64,000 nucleotides of DNA from Dinochytrium kinnereticum. Lineage: Eukaryota > Chytridiomycota > Chytridiomycetes > Chytridiales > Chytridiaceae. Within the stretch, counting starts at the first letter, position 1; every line of letters starts with the position of its first letter. Below are positions 25,849-43,648 of the stretch, in pieces. The notes below the pieces were generated by a model. It ran no database searches and was not told the DNA's origin. It saw only the letters and a program-made list of their open reading frames with translations. A program made the position numbers and the translations under genes. Location of the stretch: NCBI GenBank assembly GCA_027604005.1, contig JADGJT010000025.1:2569-66568 (forward strand), read 5' to 3'.

Positions 25849-26001
25849 TAGTGTTAAGAGAGACATCATGCTTTACTGAATAAGAAAAAAAACACTGTAA
25901 AGACCAATAAGAATTCATATTCCAAGTATTCTCATCATGAAAAAAATGAAAACAATGAAGCCACTTAAACAATCATTCCCTTTACCCCCAACGACCACTA
26001 A

Positions 26002-27852
26002 TCAGCCCTTATGCTCCACAATGGTCGTAACGAGCTTACCACCTTCCCCAATGATAGTTTTAAGCTGCTCAGGGACAGGGCGCTCAGCGAAACCCCCATC
26101 CTCCCCAGCTCCTTCAACCAAAATGTTGACCTCAGAGCTCTTAGCAGTCATAAACTCGATACCATTATCAGCGGCCTCTTTGGAGATAAAAAGCTGGAGC
26201 CCGTCCGTCTTATCAATGGCTACAGTAGGAGCGTGACCCGTGATCTGGATTTGGGAGGACTTGCAGTTAACGACGTCAACGGTAGAAACAATGGACTCGA
26301 GGAGGAGGCCAGTCTTTCTGCAGTTGTCTGAATAAATATTAGATTACGATTGATTATTGCTAAACACCTAGAGTCACAGCGTTGACTTTGCCTCTGATTG
26401 AAACAGTAGAGTTCGTGCAGTTATAAATGTAGACAACCTGCCGGAGGGATACGTCCTTGATAACAATGTTGGAGTCGTTCGAGAAGTTTTCCTGAGAGGT
26501 AATATGGTAAATAGGATATGCGAAGAAAGTAGTAATGGGAATACTGAAATAAAATTCTTACAATAATCCACTTGTTCCCCTCTAACGCCTTCTTCGGAGG
26601 AGCCTTAGACGCGGCTCCAAATGACTTGGCTATGAGAAAAAGCCAATATTAAAAATTCTTCTCCGGAAAAGTGAGGGAGATAGAAGTAAATCTTACCAGC
26701 AACTGCAGCCGGCTTTTCAGCCGCCGGAACAACGCTGGTGGCTCTAAGCTCAGGATTTTTATGTGTCATCTCACTCTTCTCAACTTTTCGCAACCCCGAA
26801 GTCAGCCCCTCCTTATTCAGGACGCTAAATAGACCACCTTTATCCGCGGGCTCCTCTGAGGGTTTAGAGGGGGCAGCAGGGGCGGGGGCTACGGCGGTCG
26901 TGACTGATTTGGCATCTCCGCCCGCAGTGGAGGCGGGGGCTACGGTGGGCGTGAATGATTTGGCTTCTCCGCCCTGATAAAACGTCAGATTGAGAGAATA
27001 CAAATGACGCGACGGTCAACCTTGGGATTCCAGGATAAGCCCGTAGTATGGAACTTCTTCACGTAGCCAAACAAATCGGTGAGAAGGGAGATAAAAGCCT
27101 TGACGAAATCAACGTGGTCTTTCCTGATGTTTATGTTAAAAGAGAGAAACTGTAGTTGCTTTTACTTGTCAGAATTGTCCTTCATAACCCTATTGGAGTA
27201 AAACTGTGCGGAATCCTTATACTCGGCAACGTAAGGTGCTGGTGCTGGTTCCTTTTAAAAAAGGGGGAAAGGCGAGTCATAAACGAGGTGATAAGCATGA
27301 CTTTTTTTTTCAATATCAACTTACAATCACGACCCAGCCCAAAGCAGGGATACCCTCAGAGATAACAGAAAGGTGGTTGAAAAGGGGAGACGGGCGATTC
27401 TTCTCCCTGATCGACACCACGGCTTCGATCGCCTTCTGCATGGGCCCAAGGAGTGATTGAAGAGTGGGGACATCCGACGGCTTCTTGACGCCTGTGGCAA
27501 GGTCGACCAAAGCCCGCTGAGCAAGGAAAGCTTCCTTCACAAATGCGGCCTAGAAATATAAAAAAAACAGTCAGGTATATTCATTCACAGTTATAAATAT
27601 CACCTGTTCCTGAACGAGGCCACCAATGGAGGCAGAAAGGTCAATGAGTGTCTGGAGGGGCCCTGCAATGAGTTCGTCAAAGGCGGCGACGGTTGGTGAG
27701 GCCTTTCCGTCGGCTGCAGGGCTGAGATCTCGCGTTCCAGACGCAGTGGGTATCGAATCGACGGCACCTTTCGCTTTGACGATTTCCTCGAGGCGAAGGG
27801 TGGCCGTCTCGAGACGCTTGATGACGGCGCTGAGTGTCTGTTCGGTGGCCAT
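26002..27852 (-). CDS. SRV2: Adenylyl cyclase-associated protein (CAP/Srv2)
   Basis: Actin-monomer recycling factor acting with cofilin, and in yeast a Ras-adenylyl cyclase adaptor. The N-terminal oligomerising coiled coil (IKRLETATLRLEEIV) leads to the helical folded domain (ALVDLATGVKKPSDV, RPSPLFNHLSVISEGIPALG, PAPAPYVAEYKDSAQFYSNR). A Pro/Ala linker is followed by the WH2-type actin-binding motif GLRKVEKSEMTHKNPELR, then the beta-helical CARP domain (VIKDVSLRQVVYIYNCTNST, VDVVNCKSSQIQ, HAPTVAIDKTDG) and the terminal HKG. About eight exons; several joins were checked (VQEQ|AAFVKEAF, WVVI|EPAPAPY). Start: ATG at 27852. Confidence 0.92.
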
Positions 27853-28000
27853 TTTTGCTGTATGGAGAAAGCAGAAAATTTCCTTGTTGTTCACTGCCAT
27901 TTTATTATGCCATGCAAAGGGGGTGGAGATGACCAACTCTGTTGCGGGATGGAGAGCTTTCAAGCAATCTCATTTTTCACCATGGATAGACAATTGCGCT

Positions 28001-29457
28001 TCATCTCTTGCCGACAAATCGCGCAAATGACCTTTCCTCCTCGTGCTCCTTGAATTCCTGGAAGGCCAAGAGCTCCGCCTCGTCTGATAAAGAAGGAGGT
28101 AAGATATCACCAGAATGTATGGGGCGGTTGAACGGAACAAACCTTTCTTCAACACCTCCTCCTCTTCTTCGTCAGCGAATCCCACTTTTCCTATGAGAAC
28201 AGTGTAAATGGCCTTTGCCTACTAGAAAAGGACTTACGTTTGTTAATATCAATAACATCCCCTCCAGAATCATTTTCAGATAGCTCCATATCATTCATGA
28301 GCTTCTCCAAGTTCGCCTCCTTCTCCTTCCTGGCATTGGCTCTCTTTTCTTCAATCATTGCATCAACTTCCGGCCGGTAGTCCCTGGTCAGAATGAGATA
28401 CATGCGTGGTAAGTGAAGCTAAGCCAAACCTGTAATACTCGTCCACAGCGTCATCTACAGCATTCATGAAATCGTCCATCCCTTCTCCAGTTACAGCAGA
28501 AACACCGACAACCTTAGAGAGAGCATGGCCAGCATGAAAGTAAGACCATGTCATGTATGCAATTTCCCTACCTTTAGAGACTTGTAGAACTCCTCCAACA
28601 CTAAGCACATGGAATTTACCAAGGTCCCCATGTAAGAAGAGTCTTCTCTAACTGAGGCTTGGAACGCCTCAAAATCCGTCATCCATTCGATTGCAAATTC
28701 ATGAGAGACAACATCGGTTTTGTTGAAGACGAGTATAAAAGGAAGCCGTGTTTTGTAAAGAATAGAGACGGCATACAGCATATTGGACATGAACGTGACA
28801 GGAGCGGTCGATCGGGGGGTATCAATGACGTAGGCTATGCATGAAGGGTAGGAGGCTGCTACTGTGTCTGTTATGATGGCGCCAGAGGCTGACCATGTAA
28901 AAATCTCGATTTGGCCTGGGGTGTCAAAGAGAACATAACTGGAGGCAGGAGTCAGTGAGATGAGTGTCAGATGTCAGTGCATTCTTACTCCAGCTTTGAT
29001 GCCCGCTTGGCCAATAGTTCCAAAACCTGGTCGAACTTTGTTGTGAAGAGGTTCAAAGCGGTCAAGATGGCACCATTCGGACCCAGTGTATACCTGCATG
29101 ATGTCAGAAATACAAAGAAACCCCAAAAACCCCCAACTGTTTCATAACTTCCTTGTAGTTTACTGTATCCCGGATGTCAATGTTTGCACCGAATGGTAAC
29201 TGAGAAACGGCCGGATCCAGGTTAACGACGTAGGGTTTCTTCTTGTCCATGTGAATCTTTGAATTCAATCTCTACTCGTAAAGTCAGTCTCCGCAATCCC
29301 CCACCGGACGAAAAACCTGCATGAAAGTCGTCTTCCCCGATCCAGCCATCCCAATTACCAGAATCGCAGCCGGCACCTTGGGCCCATTCGGCCTCGCTGA
29401 CGTTGGCGAGGGCATCACGGCTGGTTGGGCAGGTGAATCCTCCTCAATGCTTCCCAT
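28001..29457 (-). CDS. GPN1: GPN-loop GTPase 1
   Basis: Cytosolic GTPase required for RNA polymerase II assembly and nuclear import, acting with GPN2/GPN3. P-loop [14 protein letters not shown] (about residues 36-49), YVVNLDPAV, the family-defining GPN loop [34 protein letters not shown] and [11 protein letters not shown] are all present. The C-terminus has an acidic/charged coiled segment ([20 protein letters not shown]) and [15 protein letters not shown]. Six or more exons with short introns. Start: ATG at 29457, 93 bp from the divergent carrier gene. Confidence 0.92.
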
Positions 29458-29550
29458 TTTTTTTGAGGTGGTTGGTTGTGCTACTGTGGTCTCATCTCAA
29501 CAGTTTGATGCTACTGGCCTCACCGCCTCTCTCCGCGATAAATCCCAACC
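29458..29550. promoter_or_regulatory. Putative bidirectional promoter GPN1 / mitochondrial carrier
   Basis: 93 bp between divergent ATGs. No TATA box seen. Confidence 0.35.
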
Positions 29551-31300
29551 ATGGCTGATTCGGTGACGGGCGGCGGGCCTCGCCGCGACTCTATTGTGAT
29601 CCCGGGTCTGTATCCGCGGAGGGGGGGGAAACCTAGGGCAATCGGTTCCGTGGAGAAGTTTGCCATCTCTGCGATGTCTCCAGCTCGTGAGTTACTTGTG
29701 GGGATATCAATTTGGTTGCTGTTTCGGTTGAAGGCTGATCAACCTCTTCCTATCTTTAAATAGTTGCAGTCATATTTACTAACCCCTTCGACACTGCAAA
29801 GTGAGTCGTACTTTGGATGGTGGTGTGTGGGAACTTAATTACCTCATCCCATATTAGAGTTCGGCTTCAGCTTCAGGGTCAGCGCTTGAAGCAGGCTAAG
29901 TCGGCAGGGACATCAGAAGCCTTGGTATGCCGTTGTTCAGGCTAAATGGCTCATATCAGTTTCAGGTCTACAAGAACACCTTTGACACCCTTTTCAAAAT
30001 CGCTAAAAATGAAGGGCTTGCGGGACTCCAGAAGGGTCTTACACCTGCAATATGGAGAGAAGGATCCAAGAACCTATTCAGAATAGTAAATGTTACCATC
30101 AATCGCCATAGTCCTAACAAGTTTCAACTTAGGGCATGTATGATCCTATTATGTCCGTAATGCACGACTCTTCAAAAGGAAGTGCCCCCGGATGGAAACG
30201 TATGATAGCGGGGTCTCTCTGTGGTGTTATGGGTGCCTTCTCCTGCAATCCTTTCGAGCTCGTAAAAACTCGTCTCCAGTCAGCCGCCGCAAAGGGCCTC
30301 GCTGTCGGTCACCAACATCAATATAAGGGAGTTATAGATGCGCTAATTCAGATTGTCCGAGCAGATGGCATTGCTGGTCTATATAGAGGATCAGTTTTAT
30401 CGATGGGGCGGTCAGTGGTTGGGTCCGGGACAAATCTTGCGAGTTTTTCAATGATGAAGGAATACCTTATTCTCAAGCGAAGTTGGAAGGATGATTGGGT
30501 ATTAGATTTAGTGGCAGGACTTGGTAGTGGAGTCATATCATGGTTTGCATCTCATTTGTGCAATGCGTTGTTAATATTGATTGCAGCATTGCTATGAACC
30601 CTATTGACGTCGTTCGTACGCGTTACTATAATCAGCCTTATGAGAATGGCGTTGGATTAATTTACAAAAGCGGATTTGATGCTGTTAGATCTCAGGCTTT
30701 CGTTTACGTTAATTTTTTCAAAGATTTCAAAGATTGTTAAAACGGAAGGATTTGGTGCATTTTATAAAGGCTTCTTTACGCATTTCTTGCGCATCGGGCC
30801 ACATTTCTGCTGTTCGTCTTCGTAAATCACGACTTAAGCTAATTCTCTTTAGTAACTTTTGTCTTCTTGGGCGTTTTCCGAAGGAATCTTATCACCACAT
30901 ACGATTACCTTGATATCTCTGACTCGTTTAAGAGCTTCGATAAAGGTTAGTCCTTCTTTGTAGAGATTCTCTTTCCGACATAGTAGATGGCAATGGATTC
31001 CTTGATGCAACGGAGCTGGATAGTGCAATGAGGAGTATCCTACCTAAATCGGATATCTCGGCCGACTCTTCAAAATACTACGAATCACTTGTACGTGTTA
31101 ATATAAAATTGGTTCTTTTATCTTCTTCACTTTCTTTACTGACATATCCTACCTTTTAGATCTTCCAAAGCACGCGCAGGGTGTTGGATAGGGCTGATGT
31201 TGATCGTGATAATAGGATTTCGTTTAAAGAGTATGCCACAATGGTGGAGGAAATCAAGGCTATAGTGATGGAAGCTCGGTCAGGCTCTTATACCCCCTAA
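29551..31300 (+). CDS. Mitochondrial carrier (SLC25A34/35-OAC1 type) with C-terminal EF-hand pair
   Basis: Inner-membrane solute carrier. Three repeats carry the signatures NPFDTAKVRLQ, NPFELVKTRLQ and NPIDVVRTRYYNQ; the third form and the following YKGFFTHFLRIGPH place it near OAC1/SLC25A34-35 (oxaloacetate/dicarboxylate-type). The frame then runs without a stop through FLGVFRRNL into two EF-hands: the first loop DKDGNGFLDATE (split by an intron, 30939-31018) and the second DVDRDNRISFKE (31196-31231), ending at TAA 31300. Known Ca-regulated carriers (aralar, SCaMC) have EF-hands at the N-terminus; here they are at the C-terminus. About ten exons; FDA|ISKIVKTEG and PHFC|LTFVF joins were inferred from conservation. 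Confidence 0.87.
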
Positions 31301-31486
31301 AAAGGACACACTTCATCTATCCATATTATTAAGTCCCTCTTATGTCGTGCTTCTTTGCCTTTTTTTTATTGATGTATTTTAATTTAAACAGTCAAAAATA
31401 TACAAGGATTGGTAACATCAAACTGTACAATTAGGTGTGCCCTTTTCTAACCATGACCACTGAAGACCAGTGCTTAATCTGAAGGT

Positions 31487-33568
31487 CTACGACCATTGCT
31501 TAACTTTAGGCCCTAGCGGAAGCGTTCCACCTTTCGATGCTATAGCCTCTATAATTGGGGCTTTCTTAATATCGTATTTAAGCTTTGTTGCCTGGATCTC
31601 TCTTTCCATATTGGCTTCCAGCTCCGTAAGCAACTCTCTCAAATCCTCAAGACTCGAACTAGGCTGGGCTTGTTGGAGAGGTGTGGGATAATCTGGCATT
31701 CTTTGTAAAGGCTTTGAGGTCTAGGAAAGCATTCAAAAAATATGAATAAGAAGAATGATGATATAAGGCGATGAAAAAAAAGAAATAATGACTAAATTTT
31801 ACATCTTCATAAGCCCTTGTGGAAGGCTCTGGCATTGCCGTCGATGCAGCTTTGCGATCTTGATCCGCTTCAAGGATTTTCCTCTTGGCTGCAGCAATTG
31901 CCGCGTCTGCTGCTGCGGTAGCTGCGGCGGAGCTGCTAGCCTGCACCGATTTAATAGGTCGAATAGTGGAGGCATCAAATCCAAGCGAGCCAACCACATT
32001 AGTCTTCCCTTCATTCTTCACCTGCCGCATAAAATCAGGCTTATACGTATCATCATCTATCAATTATAAGTCGAACCCAGCAAAGTATTCTTACATTTGT
32101 AACTAGGGCCAGCATCTCGTGAATTAACTACCATCGTGCCAGAGGAATAGTGCGAATCATCCGTAGGAGATGCCTCATCATACTCCGACTCAACATTATC
32201 CACGGGTGCCACCGTACCCGAGCTACCAACTATGTCCGAAGCCACGTATTTTTCAGGCGACTGAGCTGGAGATGAGATTGATGATGGAGAGCTCGCCTCT
32301 GAAGACTTAACAGGCGAATGTGCCTTAGCAGTAGCTGCCATGCTCTTACGAAACTTGATTGTCTTGTCATTTTCACTGCTGCTTGCAGGCACCTGCTTCA
32401 AAGTGCGCATCGCAGCCTTTGACATGATGTCGTCGGGAGAATCGGAGCTTGTCGAATCCTCATCATCGTCGAGATCACGCTCTAGGCCCCCTTTAGCGAT
32501 GGCCTCTAGGGCCTCAGAAACGACTTCTGAGAGAACAGAAAGACCCCTGTTTTGCACAACAAAAGGATCCTAGGGAAAGTTAGGAAAACAGACAGAGAAG
32601 TTCTTTACCTGCAAAAGCATCTCGGCAGTAGGGCGCTCCTTTGGATCTTTTGTGAGACATCTGGCGACAAAGTCTTTAAAATCTTTTGAATATTTCGACT
32701 CGTTCTCAAGCTTTGGAGGCGGCTTTGTGGGAATCATAAAGATTGCTCTCATTGGGTGAATATTGTGATATGGAGGCCTGCCATCTGCCATTTCAATACA
32801 TGTAATCCCGAGAGACCAAATGTCTGCACTGACTCCGTATCCCACCTCCTGAATAACTTCGGGGGCCTTAAACGTTAGCTAGTCGATGAGGATAAGATCA
32901 AACCATCCAGAATGGTGTGCCGATAACAGTGTTTCGTTTTGACATAGCGTCCGTCAGTTGACCCGCCACACCAAAGTCTGCGAGTTTTGCTTCCCCTTTG
33001 GTATTAATAAGAATATTTCTGGATGGTTGTTAACAGTCTATAATCGCAAGATGGGGCGTACCCCGCTTTAATATCTCGGTGAATCTTTCTCTTTGAGTGT
33101 AAATACGCCAGTCCTTGAAGCACATACTGACACACTACAGCTATCTGCTGCTCATTCAATGTCGTTCTGCATAGATTCATAATGTCTGAAACTGATCCAG
33201 CAGCACAGTACTCCATCACAATCTACAACCAAAGTTAACTTCACCTTATGAAGAGCGAACCTACCCATAGATGTGTGTCCTTCAAATAGCTTCCGTAGAA
33301 TGCCACCACAAACTTTGATTCACAGCCGTTCATGATGCTAATCTCCTTGATGCTCTCGTCCAGATCGTTCTCCACAGGAATCATTTTAATTGCAACCACT
33401 GTTGAGGTCTTTGTGTGTATCGCCTTGTGAACGGAGCCATACGATCTGGCAAATTCAGTCTTAAAATCACCACTAAGGATTAAGTTACCCCTCGCCAATT
33501 TTCCCAAGAATCGTAAACACCTCCTCGGGATCAAGGAGCAGCTCCTTCTCGCTCAGCATTTGATCCAT
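31487..33568 (-). CDS. Hippo/MST-type Ser/Thr kinase (GCK-II) with SARAH domain
   Basis: STE20-family kinase. The Gly-rich loop [12 protein letters not shown] is restored by a 43-nt intron; then VVAIKMIP, a GCK-type hinge [49 protein letters not shown] and [16 protein letters not shown], all typical of MST/Hippo. An acidic Ser-rich linker follows. The C-terminus carries a SARAH-like helix, [20 protein letters not shown] followed by [14 protein letters not shown], matching the Hippo/MST pattern (LE.ELE.EL...R..Y..K.QPI..A). In animals SARAH drives dimerisation and SAV/RASSF binding upstream of LATS/Mob. About 570 aa in nine or so exons. Start: ATG at 33568. Confidence 0.88.
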
Positions 33569-33799
33569 CTTAAGCAGGTCACACAAATCTGCTGAGGGCG
33601 CGACTGGCGAATCTTATATCTACCAGTGATGAGATTACGGCCACCCATCCGCCCATCTCAAGGCATCGCCGCTACATGCCAAATATACAAAATATCGCTG
33701 GTGACCATCCAGAACAAATTGCGGGAATGTGCGCTATAAAGCCGACTTTGCTCATTCATGGTGTGAATTTTCGAACGTGTGAAAAAATAGGGACATGAC
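33569..33799. promoter_or_regulatory. Divergent intergenic region MST kinase / RecQ
   Basis: 231 bp between divergent ATGs. No recognisable element. Confidence 0.3.
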
Positions 33800-38041
<4,242 letters not shown>

Positions 38042-38077
38042 TGACACAATATGTATTTGTAAATAAGCACAAAAGGA

Positions 38078-40843
38078 TTATATAGACGAAGGCAGACTTG
38101 CCACAACAAGGGCCAATATCTGATCAATACGCTTTCCCCAATTCGAAACACTCTTCGCAACCTTCTGCCAGAGCTCGCCATGGTGAGGCTCCGCCGCCAC
38201 GCACCGCGAGATGACATCGTTCTGCTGTGCCTCATCCCCATGTTGCATCTCAAACTTCAGCCACCACGCCCACGAATCGCCAAGGTCAGGATTGACCTTT
38301 ACTGCTCTCCCAAACCAATTTCTGGCCTTGTCTAGCTTACGCTCCGCTGCAAATAGTCGTGCTATAGTCACAAGAACAACGGGATCGTTCTCACATTTCT
38401 TAAGTGCATCAGTGGATTTAGACTTTCGTTGCGGGCGAGATTCGGCCAGAATAGCTTCAGCCCATAAAATGCCTGAGGTCGGGCATTCTTGGAGGGACTT
38501 TGCAATCATAGCTTTTGCCATAGGAACGTTGTTTCCACGGAATTCTACGCGGATAGCCTCACACCAGAGCTCAGGGTTTTTGGGGTTCAGGAGTCTGGCC
38601 TTTTCTAAAGTCGCCCTAGCCTTGATAAGCATGCCCGCTTTCTCTTCTAACCGGGAAGCGAGCAGCCAGAGAGGGATCGATTTTGGGACGGTTTTTAGGC
38701 CCTTGGCGTAAGTCTCCCTTGCCAAAGAGATATTGTTTTTCTCCCCCTCTTCGATCTGGCCCTTAATCATCCAGAATTTAGCAAACTGTGGGAACTTATC
38801 AAGAGACTCATTCAGGAGAGAAAGCGCTTCATCCACGTTGCCTAACTGCCGCTCCAAGAGGATAGATTTCATCCAAACCCTTTCAGTATTTGCCTTGACA
38901 CGTGCTTTCTTGCAGAACTTTTGCGCCTCAGTATTTTCCCCTGTTTCGACTTCAAGCTTGATGGCCGCAAGCCAGATCTGCTCCGAGTTGGGGTTGGCCT
39001 CGAAAGCGCTCTCCAAGATTTGCTTCGCCCCTGCGATGTCACCCGACAACCATTTTTCTTTAGCGCCCATTAGCCACAGCACCTCGGCTTGAGGGCAGTA
39101 TCGGACAGCACGTTGCAAAACCTCCTCAAGCGATTCTCTCGTACCATAAGCTTTCTCCAAGAAAGCAGCCCGTCTCCAGATCGACTTCTTTTGAGGAAAT
39201 ACTTGCAGCGCGTGCGCGTAGATAGCCCTTGCTGTTGCAATGGCGCTATTAGCGATACAGCTCTCAGCGTCCTGCATCCAGGTAGCCTTTCGGTCCTCTT
39301 CGTCCACGTCAATCCCAATGGTGTGCTTTATAATAGCTTGGGCCGTGGCTGCGAACCCTTCCTTTTCACAAGCTTCGGCTTCCTTTATCCATTGATCCCT
39401 ATCCAGACTAGAACCCTTCTGCGCAAGCTCGGCGACAGCACGGGGTATAATGACGTCCTCGATGCTTTTGGCGTTTCCTTGTGTTTCCTCTAGCTTAGCG
39501 GCAGTAAGCCAAATTTCATGCGATGTTGGGATGGCGCGGCGAGCCTTGTTAAGAACTTTCTTAGCGTTCTCGTAAGATTCTAATCTTGCAAAAGCTAGCC
39601 AAAGTTCGACGGACAAAGGGACGCACTCCACAGCACGAGACAGAAGGACTTTAGCGTCTTCGGGATCTTCTTCAAGAGTCACGGCAGCTTTCCAGAGCTT
39701 AACTGAATTGGGAATAAACTCAAGCGCACGCCGTAAAACCCTTCTTTGAGCTTTAGTGTCAGTTTCAAAACTCACAGCTCGAAGCCAAACTTTGACGGAT
39801 TGGGGAACATGTCGTACCGCGTTCGCCAGAATGATCTTAGCATTTTCAGCATTGTTGAGACGAGCCGCTTCGAGCCACACATCTTCGCTCTTTGGGCATT
39901 CTTCACAACCCTTAGCGATGATCTCCCTGGCCGCCACAGTCTTCTGAGCAACCTCTTCCAATCTCGCAGCAGCAATCCAACCAGGCGCATGCTTCGGGTT
40001 CGTGGACGTTACGGACCGAAGTAGCTGGCGAGCCTTCTTGATGTCGCTGATTTCGGCATCGCTTTTCACGACGATACTATTTAGATCGGTAAGATAGCCC
40101 TTTGGATCGATGGTTGTTTGGCCAGATACAGAATCGGATATTTGATCCAACTTCAATCCCAAAACCTTGTCACGAGCCTGCCCGAACTGAACGAAGTCCG
40201 TGAGGGTGCCATCCAGATTGCTGCTCGCAGGCGTTGCAATACCTCCAAGCATTTGTTGCTGTGAGTCCAGAGCGCTGGCATATCCTTGGCTCTGTGTGGC
40301 TCCTAGAAGGACACTGTCGGGTATAGGGGTATATCTATCACCAAGACGCGAATTGTTCTTCTTTCCCCTCTTCCTGACCATATCTCCAACCTCAGGAAGA
40401 TTTGCCCATTGTTCTGCAGTAACTTCCGATAGACCTCGTTTTAGTTCGGCAAACTGCTGCTGAATCTTTGGTCGTTCTTTTCGGTAACGCTCCAATTCTT
40501 CCCTTTCTCGTGCCTCACGACGCTCCTTTCGCCGCTCATCCATTTTTTGGTCTACGCTTTCGTAGATCTTGTCAGCTTCCTCATCATCCGCCTCGTACGG
40601 AAGACTGCTGAAAAGACCAGTCTCATTGTCGGGGTCCTGAAATCTCCCCTCATCGTCTTCCTCCTTCGGTGCCGCTGGTGCTGCCGGAAGTAACGCAGGC
40701 TGTTCAGGGGCGGCCTCTCGTGCGGGACCGATATCGGAACGAGTCGTGAACCCAGTTGCACCTCGTCCGAGACCGGCAATGTAGTTGGGCGGGGCCTTCT
40801 TTGTGAGGAAGTCCGGAGCAACGTTCTGCTTGAGAAACGACAT
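38078..40843 (-). CDS. PRPF6: PRPF6/Prp1-like U4/U6.U5 tri-snRNP protein
   Basis: Bridges U5 and U4/U6 snRNPs in the spliceosome. The N-terminal PRP1 domain starts FLKQNVAPDFLTKKAPPNYI and continues GLGRGATGFTTRSDIGPAR, then ERYRKERPKIQQQFAELKRG. Tandem HAT repeats follow (ARLEEVAQKTVAAREII, PKSEDVWLEAARLN, NSVKLWKAAVTLE and so on to the C-terminus NPDLGDSWAWWLKFEMQHG). About 921 aa in one uninterrupted frame, notable among intron-rich neighbours. Start: ATG at 40843 (MSFLKQN), the family's usual start; the frame is open further upstream without an ATG. Confidence 0.94.
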   Translation of the reverse strand: MSFLKQNVAPDFLTKKAPPNYIAGLGRGATGFTTRSDIGPAREAAPEQPALLPAAPAAPKEEDDEGRFQDPDNETGLFSSLPYEADDEEADKIYESVDQKMDERRKERREAREREELERYRKERPKIQQQFAELKRGLSEVTAEQWANLPEVGDMVRKRGKKNNSRLGDRYTPIPDSVLLGATQSQGYASALDSQQQMLGGIATPASSNLDGTLTDFVQFGQARDKVLGLKLDQISDSVSGQTTIDPKGYLTDLNSIVVKSDAEISDIKKARQLLRSVTSTNPKHAPGWIAAARLEEVAQKTVAAREIIAKGCEECPKSEDVWLEAARLNNAENAKIILANAVRHVPQSVKVWLRAVSFETDTKAQRRVLRRALEFIPNSVKLWKAAVTLEEDPEDAKVLLSRAVECVPLSVELWLAFARLESYENAKKVLNKARRAIPTSHEIWLTAAKLEETQGNAKSIEDVIIPRAVAELAQKGSSLDRDQWIKEAEACEKEGFAATAQAIIKHTIGIDVDEEDRKATWMQDAESCIANSAIATARAIYAHALQVFPQKKSIWRRAAFLEKAYGTRESLEEVLQRAVRYCPQAEVLWLMGAKEKWLSGDIAGAKQILESAFEANPNSEQIWLAAIKLEVETGENTEAQKFCKKARVKANTERVWMKSILLERQLGNVDEALSLLNESLDKFPQFAKFWMIKGQIEEGEKNNISLARETYAKGLKTVPKSIPLWLLASRLEEKAGMLIKARATLEKARLLNPKNPELWCEAIRVEFRGNNVPMAKAMIAKSLQECPTSGILWAEAILAESRPQRKSKSTDALKKCENDPVVLVTIARLFAAERKLDKARNWFGRAVKVNPDLGDSWAWWLKFEMQHGDEAQQNDVISRCVAAEPHHGELWQKVAKSVSNWGKRIDQILALVVASLPSSI

Positions 40844-40885
40844 TTTCTTTTCCAAAAAAAAACACAAAGGCAAACTGCGAAAAAA
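40844..40885. promoter_or_regulatory. 42-bp divergent start region PRPF6 / DHX33
   Basis: The two start codons are only 42 bp apart, in an A/T-run sequence. Transcription must therefore start inside the interval or within the opposite gene, so the transcripts probably overlap. Confidence 0.5.
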
Positions 40886-43529
<2,644 letters not shown>

Positions 43530-43648
43530 ATCAATAGACTTAAATCTCTTTAATAATTAATAAAGTGTTTGAAAGATGTCAGAGCGTGGGAACTGGCTAC
43601 CAAAAAAAAAAAAAAACAAGAGAAAAAAAATCAACCCTCGAATCATCA

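Noticed and set aside
38211..40463. Plus-strand frames within PRPF6
   Set aside because: Shadows of the conserved minus-strand HAT-repeat gene.
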